64,000 nt of DNA from Enterobacter sp. R4-368 (GTDB lineage: Bacteria; Pseudomonadota; Gammaproteobacteria; Enterobacterales; Enterobacteriaceae): the NCBI RefSeq assembly GCF_000410515.1, contig NC_021500.1, positions 2,046,001-2,110,000 of the forward strand, written 5' to 3'. The translations under genes were made by a program, and so were the position numbers. A model generated the notes under the pieces. It saw only the letters and a program-made list of their open reading frames with translations. It was not told the DNA's origin and searched no databases. This document shows, piece after piece, positions 40,801 to 49,228 of this stretch. Positions within the stretch are counted from its first letter, which is position 1. Each line of letters opens with the position of its first letter.

Positions 40801-42261
40801 TCAGTGGACTGACGGCGTTTTTTTCTGCTCATCAAGGGAAAAGAACGCCACAACATCGGCCAGCTGCTGCGCGTACTCATCCATGCTTTGCGCGATTCCC
40901 GCCGACTGCTCGACGAGCGCTGCATTTTGCTGCGTGGCTCTATCCATCTCGTTGAGCGCAACTGCCACCTGGTTCACACCGGTGCGCTGTTCTTCGGAGG
41001 AGTGGGTAATCTCATTCATAATGGCGCTAACTTGCGATATTGAATCCACCACGTCTTCCATCGCTTTCGCTGCATCCTGAACTTGATTCGCGCCAGCGCT
41101 GACATCGTGCATTGAGCCCTGGATGAGCGAATTGATCTCATCGGCGGCTTCAGCGCTTCGTCTCGCCAGGCTACGCACTTCGCTTGCCACCACGGCAAAT
41201 CCTCGCCCACGCTCCCCGGCGCGTGCTGCCTCTACTGCGGCATTCAGCGCCAGAATATTCGTCTGATGCGCGATACCATTAATGACATGGTTAATCTCTG
41301 CAATATGCGCCGTGCTTTGTTCAATTTTTTTCATCCCGGCGATCACGATCGACATGGACTGTGCGCCAGCTTGCGCGATTTCATTGGCTTTTGCCGCTAA
41401 CATATTCGCCTGATGAGCATGCTCGGTGTTACCGACAACGGTGGTTTTTATCTCTTCCATGCTGGCGGCGGTCTGTTGTAAAGCGCTGGCCTGCTGTTCA
41501 GTGCGTGAAGCGAGATCGTGATTGCCGCTGGCCATTTCGCCCGAGATTAATTTTATCTGCGCGGCCGATGTCTTAAGCGAAGCGGTGATTTTTGTCAGCG
41601 ATGCTCTCATTCCATCAAGTTCATGGTGCACCCCATTAATATCGCCACCGCTATTATCAGCGTCGTGATGCAAATCCCCTTGCGATATCCTATGAATATT
41701 CTTTTTGATTGTATTGGTAATACTCAAAAATTCATTGCGCAATATAAAGAACAAAATCACTGATGCAATTAAAAACGCAGATAATGTGGTTATGATAGTG
41801 ATAACCGTAAATCTATGGGCAGAAGCTACATAATCCTGCGTGCCCTGAACATCATATTTGACGATTAATCCACGAAAATTCCTGGCCAGCTTATTAAACG
41901 TATTAACATTTTCACGCGTTGGCTCTTGTTTAATCGACTCAATAGCTGAGGTGATCTCCCGCGTCATTTTCACGCCACTTTCGGTCTTGACAGGCGCAAC
42001 CTGAAGAAAACCGTTATAGGCTCTGGCAACCTCTGCCAGCGCCGCACTTCTCTGCGTCGCTGTCAGGCCTTCGAACTGCAAACGTGCACTCGTCTGAGCA
42101 AGCGCATCATATTGATAAAACCCGAGAGCTAAGCCCCTCACGCTCTCTTTGATATTGTTCAGAGCGAGCAGCGAATAGCCCGAAACAAATAAAAGCGAAG
42201 TAAAAAGAATCACGTAGGAAAATATAACGGTATATTTTAATCTTCCCTTCTTTACAGACAT
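40801..42261 (-). CDS. Methyl-accepting chemotaxis protein
   Basis: A 486-residue receptor. Membrane span 1 (about 10-32) and span 2 (about 150-175) enclose a small periplasmic four-helix-type sensor. A HAMP segment (SITNTIKKNIHRISQGDL) follows, then a signalling domain with the highly conserved hairpin tip (EINHVINGIAHQTNILALNAAVEAARAG, given in parts: INGIAHQTNILALN and EAARAGERGRGFAVVA). The C-terminus (DEQKKTPSVH) lacks the NWETF CheR-binding pentapeptide, so it depends on other receptors for efficient methylation. The start ATG 42261 follows AAGGATGGGGT. The ligand is unknown. Confidence 0.92.
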   Translation of the reverse strand: MSVKKGRLKYTVIFSYVILFTSLLFVSGYSLLALNNIKESVRGLALGFYQYDALAQTSARLQFEGLTATQRSAALAEVARAYNGFLQVAPVKTESGVKMTREITSAIESIKQEPTRENVNTFNKLARNFRGLIVKYDVQGTQDYVASAHRFTVITIITTLSAFLIASVILFFILRNEFLSITNTIKKNIHRISQGDLHHDADNSGGDINGVHHELDGMRASLTKITASLKTSAAQIKLISGEMASGNHDLASRTEQQASALQQTAASMEEIKTTVVGNTEHAHQANMLAAKANEIAQAGAQSMSIVIAGMKKIEQSTAHIAEINHVINGIAHQTNILALNAAVEAARAGERGRGFAVVASEVRSLARRSAEAADEINSLIQGSMHDVSAGANQVQDAAKAMEDVVDSISQVSAIMNEITHSSEEQRTGVNQVAVALNEMDRATQQNAALVEQSAGIAQSMDEYAQQLADVVAFFSLDEQKKTPSVH

Positions 42262-42512
42262 ACCCCATCCTTGATTCATCAAGTAAATTTCAATTTGTTT
42301 CACCATGAATAAAGCACAAGGAAAAACGCATACTGCAACGATAAACGCAGTCTGCGCCCAATGGGTTATTCAGGATTATTAGCAACGCTAACATATACTC
42401 CTTCCCCCATAAGGAAACAACTATTTTGCCAAAAATGAATAAATTCTGAAAATGCGAATTAATAAAGCGAAAAAACTAAAAGCTATTTACTGGATTGCAT
42501 ATCAAAAATTAA

Positions 42513-42539
42513 AAAATACCGGCGTTGCCGGTATTTTTA
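42513..42539 (-). terminator. Terminator of the yjdI-yjdJ operon
   Basis: AAAAATACCGGC-GTT-GCCGGTATTTTT forms a long stem with A/T flanks, just beyond the yjdJ stop codon. Confidence 0.85.
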
Positions 42540-42540
42540 T

Positions 42541-42813
42541 TTACGCACGGATATCGTCATATTCGCGTGTGTTGTCAAACTCGTGTTTGGCAAAGGGACA
42601 TAACGGGATGATTTTACGGTTTTCCGCACGCATTTTTTCCACCACTCGCGCGACCAGCTGCTTACCTACGCCTTGCCCTTTAAGGCTCGGATCCACATCC
42701 GTATGTTCAATAATGCTTAAATGCTCGCCGGTGGGAACGAAGACGATTTCAGCAACCTGCGTTCCCTGGGCGTCATTAACATAAAACTTGTTGTGGCCTT
42801 CCAGAATTTCCAT
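42541..42813 (-). CDS. yjdJ: GNAT-like acetyltransferase YjdJ
   Basis: A 90-residue minimal GNAT-fold protein of the Gcn5-related 'YjdJ' family. The acetyl-CoA loop is visible as [12 protein letters not shown] (near residues 43-54), followed by [13 protein letters not shown]. It matches E. coli YjdJ nearly along its whole length. The acceptor is unknown. It follows yjdI with an 11-base gap. Confidence 0.92.
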   Translation of the reverse strand: MEILEGHNKFYVNDAQGTQVAEIVFVPTGEHLSIIEHTDVDPSLKGQGVGKQLVARVVEKMRAENRKIIPLCPFAKHEFDNTREYDDIRA

Positions 42814-42824
42814 GGTTTTCTCAC

Positions 42825-43055
42825 TTAGTTGTGGCGGTACTTCAGCGCACCGCTCGGGCAGGTATCAATGACTTTCACCACCGTTGCGACATCCACTTCG
42901 TCGGGAATGATCCACGGTTTGCGTTTCAGGTTAAAAAGCTTCGCGCTGCCGCGTACGCAGTTTCCTGCATGCTGACAGACCGCAGTATTGAAATAAACGT
43001 CAATCTTTTCACCGGTATAGACGCGGTAACCCGCGTCCAGCAGTTCCTTATCCAT
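42825..43055 (-). CDS. yjdI: Ferredoxin-like iron-sulfur protein YjdI
   Basis: A 76-residue protein of the mono-cluster Fe-S family (Fer4_19). Cysteines occur in CQHAGNC (near residue 27) and DTCPSGAL (near 65), a plausible cluster set. It is paired with yjdJ as in E. coli and other enterobacteria. The pair's role is not established. Confidence 0.9.
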   Translation of the reverse strand: MDKELLDAGYRVYTGEKIDVYFNTAVCQHAGNCVRGSAKLFNLKRKPWIIPDEVDVATVVKVIDTCPSGALKYRHN

Positions 43056-43131
43056 GACATTGCCCCTGTTCTTTTTGGTGTTGGAAAAGTAAGCATAGCC
43101 GCTCTACTTTTACGCACCCTCCGGCGTTTAA

Positions 43132-43626
43132 TCAATAACGAACGATACGAAACCCTTCTTGTTCAGTCGGTTCGACAAAGTTGCGGGTAATAAGCGCAAA
43201 CTGCTCGTCGGTAGCGGCAAAATCGTGGTCGCCTGCGGCATTTCGCTGGCGTAAACGCGCCTTGCAAATCTCATCGCTAACCGGCAAGTAGTGCAACAAA
43301 TGCGGCGCGCCGGATTCGTTAACGATCGACATCATCCACTGGCGACTGGCCAGCGTGTTGGCGGGAAAATCGAGAACCACATTAACGCCTGCACGCAGTA
43401 GCGCGATGGCATGCGGCTTGATGGCGGATTTTAATTTTGCCGAGTAGAAAACGTAGTCCTCAACGGTGGTCATCGCGTCCTTAAATAACAACGATAACCA
43501 GCTGTCTTCGCTCAGCACCACCGTGCATGGCGCTTTTACCAGCTCGCTGGCAAGCGTCGATTTACCCGATGCGATTTTGCCGCACAGAAGATGGAGTGTT
43601 GCAGAAGAAGCGGAACAAACATTCAT
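43132..43626 (-). CDS. P-loop ATP-binding protein (kinase-like)
   Basis: A 164-residue AAA/kinase-like protein. Walker A is GKIASGKST (near residues 16-24), and DFPANT (near 86) may serve as the Walker B/substrate region. LRQRN at about residue 125 looks like a lid arginine motif. It resembles small zeta-toxin/gluconokinase-fold phosphotransferases of unknown substrate. It stands alone, with its ATG at 43626. No antitoxin is visible beside it. Confidence 0.75.
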   Translation of the reverse strand: MNVCSASSATLHLLCGKIASGKSTLASELVKAPCTVVLSEDSWLSLLFKDAMTTVEDYVFYSAKLKSAIKPHAIALLRAGVNVVLDFPANTLASRQWMMSIVNESGAPHLLHYLPVSDEICKARLRQRNAAGDHDFAATDEQFALITRNFVEPTEQEGFRIVRY

Positions 43627-43836
43627 AACATCACCTCGCAGGTTGCTGCCAGCAAGGCCCCGCCGTGCTGGCGGGAAAAGGACGAACGTTATCCCACCGG
43701 TCGATTGACAGTGCGAATAATGCTCGCAATAGATAAATAGGATGAATATTTAACAGGCATGCTGGCAACGTAGCAGCAAACCTGCTCCGTTGCCAACGGT
43801 TTGTATGGGTGGGGCTTATAGCCAGCCCCATCGTGG

Positions 43837-45054
43837 TTAGCCGATCAACAGCAGGCAGGAGAGATCATCGCCGCCGTTGATCGTATCGATCGCGGCATCC
43901 ATGCGTTTGTTGATGGTGCTGTTATGCATGGTTTTTTCAGAAAAACTGGCGATCGTTTTCATCACCAATGGCGGGTCTATCTCAACATGCAGCGACTGTA
44001 CGCTGAGGAACGTTTTGAGATAAAAATAGTCCATAACGATACGATAAAACTGGCGCAATATTGTCGCCGTATTCGTGCCGGGAAAATCGCTTTCATAAAG
44101 CTTATACAGTAAGTAGTTTCGCAGCACATGCGGTTCACCCAGACAGGAATGCTTGCACAATTGCTCCCACTGCTGATCAAGAGCGGCAAACTTCTCACTC
44201 AGCGCCGACGCTTTCGTCTCTGGCGTAATTGCCAGATATTCAGCAACTTGCAGGTGCCCTTGTGATATCAGCGGATCGCGCGAAGCGTATTTCGCCACAT
44301 GTTTACCCATCACGGTTAACGCATCGACTTTCATACTGGCCGCGCGAACGGTATTTTGCGCACGAAGCAGCGTTCGACCGTTCTGTAGTTCATCGATCAG
44401 CCCTGCATAAAAGTTTTCCACTTCAGCCAGATTATTCTGCAGATCAAAGTTGAGCATTTGCAGATAGAGAATAAATTGCGCCAGCGCCATCAAATTCTCT
44501 TCAATATTGTTGCTCTGCGCCTGAACCAGATTCCAGGCGAAAAGATGTATCAGATGGCCCACCTGGTCTCGCGGCTTTTGCTGCTGCAGTAATTTTACTT
44601 TTGAGCGGGCAACCAGCGTGCTTTTCTCTTGCAGCAGCATGCTTTGCGGGTCGAAAAGCACCTGGCGTACCACTTCCGGGCAGGAGAGCGTCATGCTAAA
44701 GCGTACTTCATCGGCATATTTGCGTACACCACGCGGATAGGTTGAGCATGTAGGGGATAACGCTTTTTCACCTAAATCACGGTGAACCATGCAAAGCCGG
44801 TTTTCATCAACAAACGGGCACTGCTTATCCTCATTCAATTTAATGACCGAATATTCATTTTTGCCGTTATGAACCGGGATTAAATTCTCTTTCGCAATGG
44901 CTGCAATAACAGGATTGGATGAGGACAGATAACGTTGATGCGTTTTCTTATCAATATTTATTTTCCAGCTACGGCAGCAGGAAATTAAACAATCCGGGCC
45001 AACGCATTTGAATTTATCAAAGAAAACAGGTGTCACTGTTTTATGGTGTCGCAT
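43837..45054 (-). CDS. fliB: Flagellin lysine N-methylase FliB
   Basis: A 405-residue protein of the FliB family, which methylates flagellin lysines in Salmonella. The N-terminus is rich in cysteines (Cys17, Cys22, Cys26, Cys27, then QCPFVDENRLCMVH and SPTCSTYPR), suggesting a metal or Fe-S centre. I chose ATG 45054 (MRHHKTVTPVFFDKF), the family N-terminus; the frame extends 14 codons further. It follows the unknown coiled-coil gene on the same strand after 108 bases. Both probably depend on the FliA promoter at 45985-46011. No flagellin gene is in the window. Confidence 0.88.
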   Translation of the reverse strand: MRHHKTVTPVFFDKFKCVGPDCLISCCRSWKINIDKKTHQRYLSSSNPVIAAIAKENLIPVHNGKNEYSVIKLNEDKQCPFVDENRLCMVHRDLGEKALSPTCSTYPRGVRKYADEVRFSMTLSCPEVVRQVLFDPQSMLLQEKSTLVARSKVKLLQQQKPRDQVGHLIHLFAWNLVQAQSNNIEENLMALAQFILYLQMLNFDLQNNLAEVENFYAGLIDELQNGRTLLRAQNTVRAASMKVDALTVMGKHVAKYASRDPLISQGHLQVAEYLAITPETKASALSEKFAALDQQWEQLCKHSCLGEPHVLRNYLLYKLYESDFPGTNTATILRQFYRIVMDYFYLKTFLSVQSLHVEIDPPLVMKTIASFSEKTMHNSTINKRMDAAIDTINGGDDLSCLLLIG

Positions 45055-45162
45055 AATACATTCTTTATAAATGAAAAGCAGAAAGTTACACGACAAAAGT
45101 GAATATCAAAAGTTGCATAAGCGCGCACAACATTCAGCATTTCACCACATGGTTCCGCGCGC

Positions 45163-45954
45163 TTAAAATCCTGGAGTTAGCTCCATCTGCGAAATGATAT
45201 TTCCACTGCCGTTAAGATTCTGCTCAACAGAGGCAACATCGTTGCGCTCATTGCCAGACGCTTTTCCCTCTTCCCGCATTTTGCTTTTAATCAGCGACAG
45301 CAGCGATTTTAGCTCCCGGAGCGCTTCTTTCAGGGAACGGGCATCTTCCTGACGCTGGCTGGCGTTTTGTAGCGTATTGATAACGTTATCGATAGTAGAT
45401 TGTGCGCCCGCGATCTCTGCCGACTTTTCTTTTTCGGTCGGATTTTCTTCGTCACTCACTTCAGCGTCAGAGGCGGCCTGCGCTTTTATGGCAGATTCAT
45501 CGCTTTCACCGGTAGAAGCCTGTGCTGCGTCAGAAGCGTTAGCATCGGCACCATTGCCTGCACCAGTGTTATCACTCTGACCTAGCTGGGAAGCGAGTTG
45601 TCCAAGCTGAGATGACAGCTGTTTGAGCTGTTTCATAATGTAGCCCCCGGAGCCGCCAAACAACATGGCCAGCGCTTTCAGGCGGGCGATTTCCCGTTTC
45701 AATGCCTCAAGTTTTGCGCGCGCATTCGCTTTACTGTTCCGGGCATTTTCCTGCGTAAAGCGATTAAGCGTGGTGAGGTTTTCCTGCAAATTTTCGTAAT
45801 ACTCTTTCGCCTGCGGGCTGAGCGTCACAATGCTGGCAGGCGTGGGGTTAACGATTTCACTGGTGCGGGTGGCCTCCTGAGTACGAACCGTTCCTCCTTT
45901 GGCGGAAGAGGATACGTAAAGATCGAGAGAGCCAGTAAATGTGGGGCGAAGCAT
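45163..45954 (-). CDS. Coiled-coil protein of unknown function, FliA-regulated
   Basis: I do not recognise a named family. The 263-residue protein starts at ATG 45954 with CAGGAG nine bases upstream. Residues about 45-110 and 185-235 are predicted long amphipathic helices (LKREIARLKALAML; SLKEALRELKSLLSLIKSK). Between them lies a Ser/Ala/Asp/Glu-rich acidic stretch (about 125-180), and the C-terminus is Asn/Gly-rich. It has no signal peptide or membrane span. The near-perfect sigma-28 promoter upstream places it in the late flagellar regulon, with fliB downstream. A role in filament assembly, modification or motility is inferred. Confidence 0.72.
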   Translation of the reverse strand: MLRPTFTGSLDLYVSSSAKGGTVRTQEATRTSEIVNPTPASIVTLSPQAKEYYENLQENLTTLNRFTQENARNSKANARAKLEALKREIARLKALAMLFGGSGGYIMKQLKQLSSQLGQLASQLGQSDNTGAGNGADANASDAAQASTGESDESAIKAQAASDAEVSDEENPTEKEKSAEIAGAQSTIDNVINTLQNASQRQEDARSLKEALRELKSLLSLIKSKMREEGKASGNERNDVASVEQNLNGSGNIISQMELTPGF

Positions 45955-45984
45955 GCGCAATACTCCTGAAATCCATTGCTCATA

Positions 45985-46011
45985 TTAACGGCAGCAGGGA
46001 ATAAAACTTTA
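45985..46011 (-). promoter_or_regulatory. FliA (sigma-28) promoter
   Basis: On the minus strand TAAAGTTT, an 11-base spacer and GCCGTTAA match the flagellar class 3 consensus TAAAGTTT-N11-GCCGATAA with one mismatch. It lies 31 bases upstream of the coiled-coil gene start, an ideal distance. Confidence 0.88.
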
Positions 46012-46358
46012 TGCGTAAAAACGTGATGACAGGCCTTCATGCTCTAACAAAGAACCTCACGCAACACCTGAAATGCCTCTTCTGATGCTATTTAAAAATC
46101 AGAATTTAACGTAAGCATATTCTCTATAAAAATCAGGATACGTGTTTGTAGAATAATCCCCCGGCAGGAGAGTGAAAAAACCAAACTTAGAGGAGAGAAA
46201 TATAAATTACTGGCAATATGCGCCTCTATTTATGATTCATCAAACTGTTATGCGGGCAGCATAATTAGTGATTATTGAATGGTCAGGATGAAAACAACAG
46301 GTAAATCGAAATGCTTGCGTAAGTATCTCTGTAAATAAAATTTATTAAGGATGATTCT
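46012..46358. other. AT-rich spacer upstream of the PAAR effector
   Basis: About 345 bases separate the FliA promoter from the effector gene. It is AT-rich, with a GAGGAGAG run near 46190 but no credible ORF behind it. The effector promoter is presumably here. Confidence 0.4.
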
Positions 46359-47522
46359 ATGCCAACGGGTTATTTTCTACGTCCTGGCGATAAGACAACA
46401 TGCGGCGGCCATATTCTTTCAGGCTCTCCGCGCCATAGCTTTGGCGGGATGGCGACCGCAAGGAATGGTGACTCTGTATCGTGTGGTAAAGATGGAAAGA
46501 TCTACTACATCGCGGGTGGCATACCCGATTACTGGATTTATGGCGTTGCAGCAGCAGGGACGTTGCATAGCCGAAGCACATGTCCCTGTAGAGCAAGATT
46601 TATTTCGTCATTTCCAAATGCCTCTTATTGGCTTGAAGAAGCAAAACCAGTTAAAGCCATTCCTGTCGCTGCCCCGCCAGTTGCAAACGCTCCTCCTCAA
46701 CCTGCAAAAATTGCAGAACCTGAACAATATGCACAAGCGGCGAAGAAGAAAAATAACTTTGCGGACACCTGTGGGCCCGAAGATAACCCGCTATTGAACG
46801 GCGTTTATATCTGGACTGAAATCAAAAGAGCAGGTCACGTTTTCGTTTCGGTACATGAGAACAACACTGTCTCCCTTTACACATATGGGCGATACGGTAG
46901 AACCGCTCCCGGAGGTTTCACGGGGGACGGTATTCTTAACTTCCTGCAAGATGAAGACGCAAGAGATTACTATAGGGTCGAGCTATATCGGATGGGCGCA
47001 AGAGCATTCCGTATAGGTGACGCTGACCCGACGAAAACGAGGCAATTTTTTGAAGATCTTTGGAACAAAGGCGAACCAGCGATTCAAACATCTAAGATGG
47101 AAGAAAAAATCAAGCGAAGAGGCCACACCATCGATGAGTACGACGTAACAGGAAATAATTGTACCACTCACTCTGTTGAGGGAATTAAGTTTGCCGGGTC
47201 GATGGTATTCGAACATAGCTACACATCCACCACAACTCAGATTCCTATCGAATTAGAAGAAGATTTCACCATTCCTCTCTCATTGCAGCGTTATCTTGAG
47301 ACCAAAAGTTCTGACTTCTCATCAATGACAGTTATTGAAATGACGGACGAGTTTAAAAAACTCTATTCCAATAAGGACAATTTATCGCCCTATCAAGAGT
47401 CACCAAAAGGGAAAATTCAGCACATTGCGGCGGGGTTCGCCGCTACTGGTGATTCATTATCACAATATTCCAGCGGTACTTTTGGCGGTGTATTAGGTGG
47501 ATCTTATGACGTTGACGAGTAG
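46359..47522 (+). CDS. PAAR-domain effector with permuted papain-like C-terminal domain
   Basis: A 387-residue protein. Residues 1-90 form a PAAR domain (GDKTTCGGHIL, ATARNGDSVSCG, CPC), the sharpening tip of the type VI secretion spike. A Pro/Ala linker (about 96-118) leads to a C-terminal domain. There His160 (RAGHVFVSVHENN) precedes Cys268 (TGNNCTTHSVEG), the order found in circularly permuted NlpC/P60 (papain-like) enzymes. An amidase, protease or acyl-hydrolase acting in the periplasm is therefore plausible, but unproven. The tail (about 317-387) has a copy at 48030-48247. Four small membrane proteins follow, probably immunity proteins. TAAGGATGATTCT gives a good ribosome site. Confidence 0.82.
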   Translation: MPTGYFLRPGDKTTCGGHILSGSPRHSFGGMATARNGDSVSCGKDGKIYYIAGGIPDYWIYGVAAAGTLHSRSTCPCRARFISSFPNASYWLEEAKPVKAIPVAAPPVANAPPQPAKIAEPEQYAQAAKKKNNFADTCGPEDNPLLNGVYIWTEIKRAGHVFVSVHENNTVSLYTYGRYGRTAPGGFTGDGILNFLQDEDARDYYRVELYRMGARAFRIGDADPTKTRQFFEDLWNKGEPAIQTSKMEEKIKRRGHTIDEYDVTGNNCTTHSVEGIKFAGSMVFEHSYTSTTTQIPIELEEDFTIPLSLQRYLETKSSDFSSMTVIEMTDEFKKLYSNKDNLSPYQESPKGKIQHIAAGFAATGDSLSQYSSGTFGGVLGGSYDVDE

Positions 47523-47778
47523 AACTAAAACCATTCTCCGATGGGGAGGGATTTGTATTGTCTGCCTAGGTTACTTCCTTGGGCTGTTTGTCGCCTCACA
47601 AGCATTCGCTATTTTCTCTGAAAATCAGACCCTTGTTTCAAACCCTGTTCCATTAAAAGAGTATTACCAGGCGATTGATTTACTTATGCAAGCTACAAAC
47701 GGCATTTATAACGCCGCCTTCTTTGGCTTTGCGATCTGTGTGCCGCTCATCTTACTTATCTTTAAAAAGGTAAGATGA
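47506..47778 (+). CDS. Probable immunity protein A1 (two-span membrane protein)
   Basis: A 90-residue protein with two hydrophobic spans (about 14-35 and 67-87) and the conserved tail GFAICVPLILLIFKKVR. It starts at ATG 47506, inside the 3' end of the effector gene (17-base overlap), so synthesis is coupled to the effector. A close paralogue is encoded at 48231-48506. Immunity to a periplasmic effector is inferred from position, size and membrane topology. Confidence 0.7.
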   Translation: MTLTSRTKTILRWGGICIVCLGYFLGLFVASQAFAIFSENQTLVSNPVPLKEYYQAIDLLMQATNGIYNAAFFGFAICVPLILLIFKKVR

Positions 47779-48068
47779 TGAATAAGAAGTACTAGATCAG
47801 GTGGGCGTGTATCGCGCTTATTTGCGTTGCGTATTACGTTATCGTGCTTTACTTCGATCTTGTATTCGCAGTGAACTTTTCAGAAACAGTAATCCATGGA
47901 TGGGATTTTACACCGTCTCAGTTGGCCAGGTTTGTTATGGGGCTATCGCAAAATCCCCAAGATTTGGCGTTAGCCTTTATTGTGGGTTTCGCTGTCTGCT
48001 TCTCGTTGTTCTTTCTCATCTTCAAGAAAATGAGATTGAGATGCCCTCAATGCTTGTCGTTGAGATGA
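47778..48068 (+). pseudogene. Immunity-like gene B1, inactivated by a nonsense codon
   Basis: The ATG at 47778 overlaps the A1 stop codon. The frame reads MNKKY, then TAG at 47793-47795, then IRWACIALICVAYYVIV and onwards to a TGA at 48066-48068. The intact paralogue at 48506 has TGG (Trp6) at this place, so a single G-to-A change explains the stop. The 3' end differs too: the copy runs past the usual KKVR end into sequence derived from the effector tail. A short restart at 47844 is open but lacks the first membrane span. Confidence 0.85.
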
Positions 48069-48247
48069 CGTTTGCGCTCAAAGAACAGTATCCAAATTCG
48101 GGTCATTTGCAACCATACCAGGAAACTCCCGGCGGCGTAGTCGAGCATGTTTTAGCAGAAGGTGCAGCCACAGGAGATTCATTATCTCCCTATTCCGGCG
48201 GTACTGTAGGCGGTATATTAAGGGGATCTTATGACAATGAAGAATAG
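48030..48247 (+). pseudogene. Orphan copy of the effector C-terminal tail
   Basis: In one frame this encodes MPSMLVVEMTFALKEQYP, then HLQPYQETPGG and AATGDSLSPYSGGTVGG, ending GSYDNEE. It parallels the last ~70 residues of the effector (SSMTVIEMTDEFKKLYS, LSPYQESPKG, AATGDSLSQYSSGTFGG, GSYDVDE). It has no PAAR or catalytic part and no own start site, so it is a displaced 3' fragment left by tandem duplication or effector replacement. It ends in a 17-base overlap with immunity gene A2, just as the full effector does with A1. Confidence 0.85.
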
Positions 48248-48506
48248 AGTTAAAACCATCCTCCGATGGGGTGGAATTAGCATAGTTTCACTTTGCTACT
48301 TTATTACACTGATAGCATCAACATTCGCTTACAGTGCATTCAGTGAGCGAGAAAGTATGCAGTTTTATGGCCCAATCCCATTAAAAGAATACAAAGCATC
48401 AATAGACTCGCTCATGCAAGCCACTGATGGCGTTTTTAGTGTCGCCTTCTTTGGCTTTGCGATCTGTGTCCCGCTGATCTTAATTATCTTTAAAACGGTA
48501 CGATAA
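48231..48506 (+). CDS. Probable immunity protein A2
   Basis: A 91-residue two-span membrane protein, a paralogue of A1 (TKTILRWGG versus VKTILRWGG; PLKEY; LMQAT; FFGFAICVPLIL). It overlaps the orphan effector tail as A1 overlaps the effector. Its divergence from A1 in the middle suggests a specificity for a former effector variant. Confidence 0.7.
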   Translation: MTMKNRVKTILRWGGISIVSLCYFITLIASTFAYSAFSERESMQFYGPIPLKEYKASIDSLMQATDGVFSVAFFGFAICVPLILIIFKTVR

Positions 48507-48766
48507 TGAATAAGAAGTACTGGATTAGGTGGACGAGCATCGCGCTCATCTGCGTTGCGTATTACGTTATCGTGATTTGCTTCGAGCTTGTATTCGCAGT
48601 GAACTTTTCAGAAACAGTAAGCCAGGGATGGGATTTTACGCCCTCTCAGCTGACCTGGTTTGTTATGGAGTTATCGCAAAATCACGTTGATTCGGCATTA
48701 GCCTCTCTTATAGGTTTCGCTGTCTGCGTTCCTTTGATCTTGCTCATCTTCAAGAAAGTAAGATGA
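48506..48766 (+). CDS. Probable immunity protein B2
   Basis: An 86-residue two-span membrane protein (about 9-30 and 66-83). It is the intact paralogue of pseudogene B1 and ends with the same IGFAVCVPLILLIFKKVR-type tail as the A proteins, so A and B share an origin. Its ATG overlaps the A2 stop (TAATG). A hairpin terminator follows. Confidence 0.7.
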   Translation: MNKKYWIRWTSIALICVAYYVIVICFELVFAVNFSETVSQGWDFTPSQLTWFVMELSQNHVDSALASLIGFAVCVPLILLIFKKVR

Positions 48767-48771
48767 CCGCC

Positions 48772-48809
48772 AAAGGCTGGAGAGATCCAGCCTTTCCCTT
48801 TCTTTTTAT
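48772..48809 (+). terminator. Terminator of the effector/immunity cluster
   Basis: AAAGGCTGG-AGAGAT-CCAGCCTTT followed by a pyrimidine-rich tail with TTTTT. It ends the four-gene array. Confidence 0.8.
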
Positions 48810-48951
48810 TAAGACAATACACGCCGAATACCCGTTGGTGGTTCGTCGTTGAATGTCAGAACGATCAAAAACAACCTTCGCATAGTAAGTTTCTGAAACT
48901 AAACACATGCAGACCAATTTTCGGCGGTGTTTTGTAAGAAGAAGGGAATTC

Positions 48952-49025
48952 TGGAGCGGGCGAAGGGAATCGAACCCTCGTATAGAGCTTGGGAAGCTCT
49001 CGTTCTACCATTGAACTACGCCCGC
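48952..49025 (-). tRNA. glyU: tRNA-Gly, anticodon CCC
   Basis: The minus strand gives a 74-base cloverleaf: acceptor GCGGGCG pairing with CGCCCGC, D-arm TAGTTCAATGGTAGA, anticodon loop TTCCCAA, T-arm GAGGGTTCGATTCCCTT-type, and an encoded TCCA end. It matches E. coli glyU. In E. coli glyU also sits next to ygeR/actS, so this is backbone. Its 3' end faces the accessory region. Confidence 0.97.
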
Positions 49026-49228
49026 ATTGAGATGCGACAGGCATTATAACCTCTTAGCGCGTGAGAGCAAGGCGAGTTTGCGGGTAACCGCTGGAGTTTT
49101 AAGCAGTTAATCTTCTCTGGTATAGCGCCGTCATTTTGTTGCGAAAATTAGGACAACATAACCTCCCGCGTTACGCTTTCAGGCATAGCATAGCTCCCGT
49201 AGTTCCCACTCATTTTCAGAGAATCGCT

